Shown here: piece by piece, positions 7,903-14,254 of the stretch
How positions within the stretch are numbered: the stretch's first letter is position 1
Layout: each line of letters opens with the position of its first letter
Made by a program: the position numbers and the translations under genes
The notes under the pieces: generated by a model
Seen by the model: the letters and a program-made list of their open reading frames with translations, nothing else
Told to the model about the DNA's origin: nothing
Databases searched by the model: none
NCBI GenBank assembly: GCA_031411235.1
Contig: JANOAR010000046.1
Coordinates: 1 to 27,777 of the forward strand
Reading direction: 5' to 3'
DNA: 27,777 nt
From: JANOAR01 sp031411235
GTDB lineage: Bacteria > Verrucomicrobiota > Verrucomicrobiia > Verrucomicrobiales > Verrucomicrobiaceae

Positions 7903-9477
7903 ATGAGCCACACCCCAGCCAGCCTTTGGCAGCGCTACCAGCAGCATCTTGTTCGTTACCCCGATCTTGGATTCTCCATCGACATCAGTCGTATGAGCTT
8001 CACGGACGACCTCTTCGACACCATGGCCCCTCAGATCGCTCGTGCGCTGGCCGACATGCAGGCGCTAGAGGCTGGCAGCATCGCCAACCCTGATGAGCAG
8101 CGCATGGTCGGCCACTACTGGCTGCGTGCGCCTGAGCTTGCTCCTACGCCCGAGTTGCGCGAGGAAATCTCTGACACACTCGATGGCGCGCTGGACTTCG
8201 CCAACGATGTCCACACAGGCCATATCGTCGCTGCCAATGGGCAGAAATTCACCCGTGTGCTCGTCGTTGGCATCGGTGGCTCGGCCCTGGGGCCACAGCT
8301 CGTCGCGGACGCGCTCACTACGGCACAGCCCGCGCTAGCGATCGACTTCTTCGATAACACCGATCCCGATGGCATGGATCGCACGCTGGGCCGCATCGGC
8401 GCGGAGCTAGCCACCACGGTGACGCTGGTGATCTCGAAGTCGGGCGGAACCAAGGAAACGCGCAACGGTATGTTGGAAGCTGCACATGGCTACCAAGCCC
8501 TGGGCATCGACTTCGCCAAGCACGCCGTCGCCGTCACAGGCGTGGGCAGTGAGCTGGATAAATACGCCATCGCACAGGGCTGGCTGGCGCGATTCCCCAT
8601 GTGGGATTGGATCGGCGGACGCACCTCGGTGATGAGCACCGTGGGCACCATCGCGGCGGCTTTGCAAGGCGTGGATGTGCGGGCCTTCCTCGCAGGCGCA
8701 GCCGCGATGGATGCCAAGACGCGCACCCTTCCCGCAGCACAAAACGCTTCCATGCTGCTAGCCCTGATGTGGCACCACGCCGGGCAAGGCAAGGGAGCCA
8801 AGGACATGGTCATCCTCCCCTACAAGGACAAGCTGGCACTGATGAGCAAGTACCTGCAACAGCTCGTCATGGAGTCGCTGGGCAAGGAGCACGACCTCGA
8901 TGGCCGAGTGGTAAACCAAGGCATCGCCGTCTATGGCAACAAAGGCAGCACCGACCAACACGCCTACGTACAGCAGCTCCGCGACGGAGTGAACAACTTC
9001 TTCGCCACCTTCATCGAGGTGCGTAAATCACGCTCGACCGCAGGCTTCGAGGTCGAGCCAGGCACCACCAGTGGCGACTACTTGCAGGGCTTCCTGAGGG
9101 GCACCCGTGCGGCTCTGCATGGCAGCCAACGCGAGTCGGTCACGCTCAGCATCGAAACCGTGGATGCGTTTAACCTCGGCCTCCTGGTCAGCCTCTATGA
9201 GCGTGCCGTGGGCTACTATGCCAGTCTCGTGAACATCAATGCCTACCACCAGCCAGGTGTTGAAGCGGGCAAAAAAGCCGCTACCGATTTCCTAACTGGC
9301 CTGGGCAAGGTCAAGGTCGCGCTCACACCGCAACCTCGCACCGCAGAGACCATCGCTACGACACTCGGAACGGACGCCGAGGATGTCTTCCACGCGCTGA
9401 CTCACCTCGCCGCTAATCACCAAGCCGCCTGCCAACTGGGTAAAACACCGGGAGAGGATCTCTTTAGCAAGGCATAA
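7903..9477 (+). CDS. pgi: Glucose-6-phosphate isomerase
   Basis: The ATG at 7903 gives 524 residues. Motifs in order: VVGIGGSALGPQ (121-132), ISKSGGTKET (177-186) for sugar-phosphate binding, DWIGGRTSVMSTVG (235-248), LQQLVMESLGKE with catalytic E324, GNKGSTDQHAYVQQL with H353, and NINAYHQPGVEAGKK with the C-terminal Lys at 457/458. It interconverts glucose-6-phosphate and fructose-6-phosphate in the cytoplasm. GGRTS replaces the common GGRYS/F, as in the longer bacterial variants. A helical tail after residue 470 (TAETIATTLG...EDVFHALTHL) looks like a small appended domain. An in-frame upstream start at 7819 adds 28 proline-rich residues foreign to the family. Confidence 0.95.
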   Translation: MSHTPASLWQRYQQHLVRYPDLGFSIDISRMSFTDDLFDTMAPQIARALADMQALEAGSIANPDEQRMVGHYWLRAPELAPTPELREEISDTLDGALDFANDVHTGHIVAANGQKFTRVLVVGIGGSALGPQLVADALTTAQPALAIDFFDNTDPDGMDRTLGRIGAELATTVTLVISKSGGTKETRNGMLEAAHGYQALGIDFAKHAVAVTGVGSELDKYAIAQGWLARFPMWDWIGGRTSVMSTVGTIAAALQGVDVRAFLAGAAAMDAKTRTLPAAQNASMLLALMWHHAGQGKGAKDMVILPYKDKLALMSKYLQQLVMESLGKEHDLDGRVVNQGIAVYGNKGSTDQHAYVQQLRDGVNNFFATFIEVRKSRSTAGFEVEPGTTSGDYLQGFLRGTRAALHGSQRESVTLSIETVDAFNLGLLVSLYERAVGYYASLVNINAYHQPGVEAGKKAATDFLTGLGKVKVALTPQPRTAETIATTLGTDAEDVFHALTHLAANHQAACQLGKTPGEDLFSKA

Positions 9478-9556
9478 AGCAGCTTATCATCCACCTTGCG
9501 CTGGGGGCGCTTCATTCATAGAATCGCGCCCGCTTTTATCTCCCGTCTTTGCTACC

Positions 9557-9919
9557 ATGAAACTTGCCATAGGCTACCAGATCGCCTGCCTCATTCTCAC
9601 CGCGCTCTTCTTCTTTGCCTTCAGCGTCGCGAGAGAGCCCCGTGGCTGGCGTCGCCTATTCCAGTCGATGTTCTCCAAAAGCGGTGAGTTCTCGGTGAAC
9701 AAAAACAAGGTCATCGACGAGACCTTGAAAAAGTATGGCATCCTCATCGCCATGATGATCTTGCTTGCCGATGTGAGCATCTTTGTCTGGGGACTCACCG
9801 AGGTTCAGCGCAAACAAGAGGCTGAAACCAATAACGAGGAGCGTGTGCGTATCAACGAGTACAACAACCTCAAGGCCAACAGCGGTGGTGAATCCCGTCG
9901 TGGTGTTTTAATCAAATAA
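9557..9919 (+). CDS. Small two-segment membrane protein, unknown
   Basis: The 120-residue product has two hydrophobic segments, about 4-23 (YQIACLILTALFFFAFSV) and 61-79 (YGILIAMMILLADVSIFVWG), separated by a basic, probably cytoplasmic loop, and a charged tail rich in Glu, Asn and Arg. The spacing of the segments and the position between pgi and ispF recall preprotein translocase SecG, and the tail could fit, but I see no conserved SecG sequence that would justify the name. It lies 19 bp before ispF, so joint transcription is likely. Upstream sequence (TTTGCTACC-ATG) has no Shine-Dalgarno. Confidence 0.75.
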   Translation: MKLAIGYQIACLILTALFFFAFSVAREPRGWRRLFQSMFSKSGEFSVNKNKVIDETLKKYGILIAMMILLADVSIFVWGLTEVQRKQEAETNNEERVRINEYNNLKANSGGESRRGVLIK

Positions 9920-9938
9920 GCCCCGTGCGAGCCTCCCC

Positions 9939-10415
9939 ATGATTCGCTCCGGCATCGGTTACGACGTTCACCCCTTCGCAGTAGGTCGCCCGCTCATCCT
10001 CGGCGGCGTCGAGATACCCCACTCGCGAGGCCTACAAGGCCACAGCGACGCCGACGTGCTCTGCCATGCTATTGCCGATGCCGTGCTCGGCGCGATGGGC
10101 GAGCCCGACATCGGCTACTATTTCCCTCCCAGTGATGCGAGCATCGAAGGCATCAGCAGTCTGCGCATTCTGGAAAAATGCGCCGCCATCGCCGCTGAAA
10201 AAGGTTTCCGCATCAACAACATCGACAGCACGCTCATCGCTGAAGAGCCGCGTGTGATGAAGTATGCAGCGACCATGAAAGAGCATATCGGCACCGCACT
10301 CGGCATCACGCCAGGGCAGGTCGGAGTCAAGGCAACGACCAACGAGCGCATGGGCTTCGTGGGCCGTGGAGAAGGCATCGCAGCCATGGCTGTTGCTTGC
10401 CTGGAGCAGGTGTAA
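9939..10415 (+). CDS. ispF: 2-C-methyl-D-erythritol 2,4-cyclodiphosphate synthase
   Basis: The 158-residue length and sequence are typical of IspF. The metal ligands are in GYDVHPF (D9, H11) and DVLCHAIADAVLGA (H43), with the HSDADV substrate loop at 35-40, DIGYYFPPSD (57-66) and KATTNERMGFVGRGEGIAAMAV (131-152). The enzyme makes the cyclic diphosphate of the MEP isoprenoid pathway in the cytoplasm. It ends 31 bp from the convergent sigma-factor gene. ispD is not adjacent. Confidence 0.96.
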   Translation: MIRSGIGYDVHPFAVGRPLILGGVEIPHSRGLQGHSDADVLCHAIADAVLGAMGEPDIGYYFPPSDASIEGISSLRILEKCAAIAAEKGFRINNIDSTLIAEEPRVMKYAATMKEHIGTALGITPGQVGVKATTNERMGFVGRGEGIAAMAVACLEQV

Positions 10416-10446
10416 CCACGGCCCACAGCGGCGAAGCGCCCCACAC

Positions 10447-11103
10447 TCACTCTCCCTTGCCATCGCTATCGCCCAGGTAGGCCGAGAGGTGCCGCCGCAG
10501 TTCGGTGCGAGCACGGAAGAGCATGCTCTTCACCGCTGGCAGGGACATACCCAGCACCTCACACAGGTCTTCATACGGCGTATCTTCATAGCGCCGCATC
10601 ACCACCGCCAAGCGTTGTTTTTCAGGCAAGGCAGCGATGGCGGCATCCAAGGCCTGCTCCAGCTCCTCCTGCTGCGAAATAACATCGGCCCCAGGAGCGA
10701 GCATGTCTGCGAACTGCCTAGGCTGGTCATCGAACACAGGCTCATCGAGCGATACTTCCTTGCGCCGCACACGCTTGCGCAACTCATTGAAGCAGAGGTT
10801 GCGCATGATGGTGTACATCCAAGTCGTGAACTTGGCGGTGGGCTCGTAGCGAGGCGCCGACTTCCAGATGCGGATAAAGAGTTGCTGGGCTACATCATGG
10901 GCGTCATCGACACTGCCCAGCATCCTCGTGACGGTGCCTATCACAGCCCCCTGGTGCAGCGCGATCAATTGCTCAAAGGCCCGTTCATCCCCCTCCTTGA
11001 CGCGCAGCATCAGACTCACGCTTTCAGCGTCAGCCGTGCCTTCAGTCGCTGGGAGCGCTGAAGCGAGGGAAGTTTCTGTGGGCGACCATGTCGGGTCAGG
11101 CAT
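10447..11103 (-). CDS. ECF-type RNA polymerase sigma factor
   Basis: With the ATG at 11103 the product has 218 residues (MPDPTWSPTETS...). Region 2 runs from FEQLIALHQG through DDAHDVAQQLFIRIWKSAPRYEP and FTTWMYTIMRNLCFNELRKRVRR, covering core binding and -10 recognition. Region 4 is ALPEKQRLAVVMRRYEDTPYEDLCEVLGMSLPAVKSMLFRAR with its helix-turn-helix. A linker of about 50 acidic residues separates them. A GTG at 11160 and an ATG at 11145 could lengthen the N-terminus; region 2 is unaffected. No anti-sigma gene is adjacent, so how it is controlled and what it transcribes are unknown. It is convergent with ispF and downstream of the HAD gene. Confidence 0.9.
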   Translation of the reverse strand: MPDPTWSPTETSLASALPATEGTADAESVSLMLRVKEGDERAFEQLIALHQGAVIGTVTRMLGSVDDAHDVAQQLFIRIWKSAPRYEPTAKFTTWMYTIMRNLCFNELRKRVRRKEVSLDEPVFDDQPRQFADMLAPGADVISQQEELEQALDAAIAALPEKQRLAVVMRRYEDTPYEDLCEVLGMSLPAVKSMLFRARTELRRHLSAYLGDSDGKGE

Positions 11104-11190
11104 GAGACGTGTGGGCAGTGGGAACGCGATGCTAGCGGCTAACATAGCCCCTGTAAACACGGGCCATCAATCTTGGTTGCGCCGCCTTGT

Positions 11191-11841
11191 TTACACCATC
11201 GCCAGCAATTCATGAGGCTCGCTGATAATCCGGCGTGCGCCATGCGCAAGCAGCTCGGCCTCGCTGCGGAAGCCCCAGCGCACGCCGATGCCATGCAGGC
11301 CAGCACGCGTGGCGAATTCCATGTCGATGCCAGAATCGCCCACATAGGCACAAGCCTCCAGCGGCAAGCCAAAGCGAGCCGCGATCTCGCCCGCCGCCGC
11401 CGGGTGCGGCTTGCGCGGCACAGACTCGCGTGCGCCGAGCACGAGATCGAAGGTTCCAGCGCTGAAAAAATGCGCACAGCATAGCTCGGTAAAATACTGG
11501 GGTTTGTTGGACAGCACTCCAAGCGGCACGCCCCGGCGACGCAGCTCGGTCAACGTCTCGACGATGCCAGGATAAGGCACGGTTTGATCATGCCACAGCG
11601 ACTCGTAGTGCTGCTGGTAGTCGATCACGCAGGCGTCGATGACTGCGGCATCCGTCACGTCGTCAGGCAGCGCACGCACGACGAGCTTTCGCATTCCATC
11701 GCCGATGAATTCAGGAAAAAGCGACAGCTCACGGCGAGGATAACCGTGGGCATCCAGCATTCTGTTTATCGCCTCAGCGAGGTCGGCGAGGGAGTCGATG
11801 AGTGTGCCGTCGAGGTCGAAGATGAGGGCTTGGAGGGGCAT
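11191..11841 (-). CDS. gph: HAD hydrolase, phosphoglycolate phosphatase-like
   Basis: The 216-residue protein from the ATG at 11839-11841 has HAD motif I IFDLDGTLIDS (nucleophile D9, acid/base D11), a helical cap (about 20-85) with FIGDGMRKLV as in Gph proteins, motif II VLSNKP, motif III lysine in PRKPHP, and motif IV YVGDSGIDMEFA. The best match is 2-phosphoglycolate phosphatase, which salvages glycolate formed by DNA repair; related PGMB or PPase activities cannot be excluded. A TTG at 11859 is less likely as start. It lies 21 bp after the mog gene on the same strand and may be co-transcribed with it and the sigma gene. Confidence 0.85.
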   Translation of the reverse strand: MPLQALIFDLDGTLIDSLADLAEAINRMLDAHGYPRRELSLFPEFIGDGMRKLVVRALPDDVTDAAVIDACVIDYQQHYESLWHDQTVPYPGIVETLTELRRRGVPLGVLSNKPQYFTELCCAHFFSAGTFDLVLGARESVPRKPHPAAAGEIAARFGLPLEACAYVGDSGIDMEFATRAGLHGIGVRWGFRSEAELLAHGARRIISEPHELLAMV

Positions 11842-11862
11842 AAGGAGGGGGGATAGCAAATG

Positions 11863-12339
11863 TCAGCAGCTCGTAGGCACGCGCTGCGCTAGCTTCACGG
11901 CGTGGGCGACGGCTGCTTGCACATGACCCAGGCACTCCACGGCACCTTGCGGTTTGCCGGGCAGCGCGATGACCAGTGACTGGCCTACCACGGCAGCGAG
12001 TGAGCGAGAGAGGATGGCATTGGGCAAATGCTCGAAGGAGCGCATCCGCATGGCTTCGCCAAAGCCGGGCAACTCCACGCGCATGATCTCGCGAATGGCC
12101 TCGGGCGTGACATCGCGCTCGGCGATACCCGTGCCGCCCGTCGTTAAAATGAGCCCGCAGCCCTGTTGGCCGAAGGACTGGATCGCCTCCTGGATGCGCT
12201 GTACGTCATCGGGCACGATGGCTTCAGCCAGCACTTCCCAGCCATAGCCAATGGCCGCTGCCCGCAAGGCCGGGCCGCCGTGGTCTTCATAAACGCCAGC
12301 ACTGGCGCGGTCGGAGATGGTGATGATGCCGAGGGTCAT
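11863..12339 (-). CDS. mog: Molybdopterin adenylyltransferase (MogA/MoaB type)
   Basis: The 158-residue protein starts at the ATG at 12337-12339, with GIITISDRASAGVYEDHGGP at the N-terminus, LILTTGGTGIAERDVTPEA in the middle (the GGTG nucleotide/pterin-binding loop and catalytic Asp) and VIALPGKPQGAVECL near the C-terminus. These are the three signatures of MogA/MoaB proteins, which adenylylate molybdopterin before metal insertion. A longer in-frame start at 12504 would translate the repeat leader and is rejected. No other moa/moe genes are adjacent. It is divergent from gltX, and both starts are preceded by heptad tracts. Confidence 0.9.
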   Translation of the reverse strand: MTLGIITISDRASAGVYEDHGGPALRAAAIGYGWEVLAEAIVPDDVQRIQEAIQSFGQQGCGLILTTGGTGIAERDVTPEAIREIMRVELPGFGEAMRMRSFEHLPNAILSRSLAAVVGQSLVIALPGKPQGAVECLGHVQAAVAHAVKLAQRVPTSC

Positions 12340-12388
12340 GGGGAAGTCGGAGGTGGTAAGGCGGAAGTGGGAGGTGATGAGAAGGAAG
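12340..12388 (-). repeat. Heptad-repeat leader abutting the mog start codon
   Basis: Reading the minus strand towards the ATG, the 49 nt divide exactly into seven heptamers. The first two are CTTCCTT CTCATCA and the last two CCTCCGA CTTCCCC; those between are CCTCCCA, CTTCCGC and CTTACCA. The consensus is about CYTCCNA, with pyrimidines at positions 1-2 and C at 4-5 or 5-6. The last heptamer touches the ATG directly. The opposite gene gltX has the same heptamers. Confidence 0.75.
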
Positions 12389-12468
12389 AGCTTTGGGTCT
12401 ATGTCGAGTGCGACTGTTGTTTGCAAAGTCTTTGGCTTTGAGCGATGCCAGCGAGTTGTTAACTGGGC

Positions 12469-12515
12469 CTTCCCACCTCCGACTTCCCACCTCCGACTTC
12501 CCACTTCCCCGCCCC
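12469..12515 (+). repeat. Heptad-repeat leader just before gltX
   Basis: Positions 12469-12510 are six exact heptamers: CTTCCCA and CCTCCGA alternate twice, then CTTCCCA and CTTCCCC; five more bases (GCCCC) lead to the ATG at 12516. Unit CCTCCGA/CTTCCC is shared with the mog leader on the other strand, so the two tracts also form an inverted pair around the 80-bp centre of the divergent region. Confidence 0.8.
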
Positions 12516-13841
12516 ATGTCTGCCCCCATCCGCGTTCGTTTTGCTCCCTCGCCCACCGGTTACCTCCACGTCGGAGGTGCTCGCACGGCTCTGTTCAACT
12601 GGCTCTATGCCCGCAAAAATGGCGGCAAATTCATCCTCCGCATTGAGGACACCGACCAAGCACGCAACACCCCAGCGGCCATGGCTGCGATCCTCGACGG
12701 CCTGCGTTGGCTGGGGCTCGACTGGGATGAAGGCCCGGAGGCTGGCGGCGACTTCGGCCCTTATTTCCAGAGCCAGCGTAAGGCGATCTATGACGCCTAT
12801 CTCGCCAAGCTGGAAGCCGCTGGCCGAGTCTATACCGAAGACAATGGAGCCGTGCGGTTCAACTTCAGCCGCCAGCCCATCACCGTGCCCGACCTCGTGT
12901 GCGGGCAGGTCGTCTTCGCCGCGACTGAAGAGCCCGACATGACAGTGCGCCGGCCCGATGGCAGTTACATTTTCCACTTCGTCAATGTGGTCGATGACAT
13001 CGAAATGCAGATCACCCATGTGATGCGCGGCGAGGATCATCTCTCCAACACCTGGAAGCACATCGACCTCTTCCACGCCTTCGGCAAAGAGTGCCCCACG
13101 TATGTCCACATCCCACTGATCCTGAATCCCTCGGGCTCAAAGATGAGCAAGCGCGATGAAGGCGCGTCGGTAGAGAGTTATCAGCGTGCGGGCTATCTGC
13201 CGGAAGCCATCTTCAACTACCTCTGCCTGCTCGGCTGGACACCTCGCAGCGACAAGGAAAAACTCGATAGCAGCACCCTCACGGAGCTTTTCAACCCCGC
13301 CGAAATCCACAGCCATAATGCGCGCTTCGACATGGCCAAGTGCCAGTGGTTTAACGCCCATTACCTGCGCGAGATGGAGCCCGCCGCGCTGCTGCGCGAG
13401 GCCCTTCCCATCCTCCGCGACGAGGCGGGACTGACCATCGACGATGAAGCCCTCGCTGCGCGAGCCATTCAGAGCGTGAAGGAAAAAATCACCCATCTCG
13501 CCGAGCTGCCTGAGTGGGTGCATTACTTCTTCCACGAGGACTATCCCATGCAGCCCGACGTGATGGCGAAGCTAACCGCCAAGCCCGAGAACAAGTCCCT
13601 GCTGGAAGCCGCTGCCGTGGCCCTCGGCGAGGCCAGCGACCTTAGCGAACATGGAGCCCACGCCGCCGTGGAAGCCGCCGCTGGCAAGCTGGGTGTGAAG
13701 CCCGGAGCCATGATGCCACTGCTGCGCTTCGCCCTCAGTGGCCAATCACGCGGCCCCGGCGTGACGCTCATCATTGAACTACTCGGCAAGCAGCGCACCC
13801 TCGCCCGCATCGCACGGACGCTGGCATTGCTCCCAGCGTAG
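12516..13841 (+). CDS. gltX: Glutamyl-tRNA synthetase
   Basis: The 441-residue protein has RFAPSPTGYLHVGGARTALF at 8-27 (class I HIGH motif as HVGG at 18-21), LRIEDTDQAR (41-50), THVMRGEDHLSNT (167-179) and GSKMSKRDEG (207-216, KMSKS motif). It charges tRNA-Glu with glutamate. It is somewhat shorter than E. coli GltX (471). Without a view of the anticodon-binding discriminator I cannot say whether it also charges tRNA-Gln. An in-frame upstream extension to 12393 would translate the heptad repeat as LRLPTSDFP-like sequence and is rejected. Divergent neighbour is mog. Confidence 0.95.
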   Translation: MSAPIRVRFAPSPTGYLHVGGARTALFNWLYARKNGGKFILRIEDTDQARNTPAAMAAILDGLRWLGLDWDEGPEAGGDFGPYFQSQRKAIYDAYLAKLEAAGRVYTEDNGAVRFNFSRQPITVPDLVCGQVVFAATEEPDMTVRRPDGSYIFHFVNVVDDIEMQITHVMRGEDHLSNTWKHIDLFHAFGKECPTYVHIPLILNPSGSKMSKRDEGASVESYQRAGYLPEAIFNYLCLLGWTPRSDKEKLDSSTLTELFNPAEIHSHNARFDMAKCQWFNAHYLREMEPAALLREALPILRDEAGLTIDDEALAARAIQSVKEKITHLAELPEWVHYFFHEDYPMQPDVMAKLTAKPENKSLLEAAAVALGEASDLSEHGAHAAVEAAAGKLGVKPGAMMPLLRFALSGQSRGPGVTLIIELLGKQRTLARIARTLALLPA

Positions 13842-13919
13842 GGAGGGTTTGTCCGGCGGAATCCATCAAACTAACACAATGAACAGATTCGCCGAATAAC
13901 CCGCCTCCCTGGGCTATGC

Positions 13920-14175
13920 ATACTGTGCGTCATCATGTTTTGAGAAAAATAGCCAGTGGCATGACGAACAGAAAGGGAGGTAAAGGAACAAGGGCAAATC
14001 GGCTAAAGCCTCGTACTCCAACGAGGCCAACTCGTGCCTTGGAACGCTCGGCCCAAGGCAATGAATAGCCACGTTGGAGTACGAGGCTTTAGCCGATCTG
14101 TCCTTGCCACTTGTGGCCGTAGTCTTGGCTTATGTTGGGCCACGCTTTTTCTCAAAACGTGATGCGCGGCAGTAT
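13920..14175. repeat. Nested palindromic element, copy 2
   Basis: Outer imperfect arms of 30 nt lie at 13920-13949 and 14146-14175; both contain ATACTG at the outer edge and TTTTGAGAAAAA at the inner edge, with differences confined to the middle. Inside is the perfect 26-bp inverted repeat 13998-14023/14072-14097. The outer arms differ wholly from those of copy 1 at 612-797. No protein-coding frame of note is inside. Confidence 0.6.
13998..14097. repeat. Shared REP-like palindromic core, copy 2
   Basis: The arms 13998-14023 and 14072-14097 are perfect complements over 26 bp and carry ATCGGCTAAAGCCTCG and ACTCCAAC. The 48-nt loop holds a smaller hairpin, GCCTTGG ... CCAAGGC. CGGCTAAAGCCT and ACTCCAAC are shared with the core at 671-752, and GGGCAAATCGG is found near both. 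Confidence 0.7.
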
Positions 14176-14254
14176 ATCCAGCGACAGGCCTCACGATGAA
14201 AGCAGCAGCAAGGCAGAGTCTTGAAGGCTGCGGCGCAGAACATACCCGCGCCCC

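Larger units (their letters stand above)
13842..14254. other. Gene-free stretch holding a palindromic element
   Basis: No credible gene lies between the gltX stop and the stop of the large minus-strand gene. Most of the stretch is taken up by the nested inverted repeat at 13920-14175; I see no clear T-tract terminator for gltX. Confidence 0.6.

Noticed and set aside
9557..9919. Naming the small membrane protein SecG
   Set aside because: Two hydrophobic segments and size would fit, but no conserved SecG sequence signature is visible.
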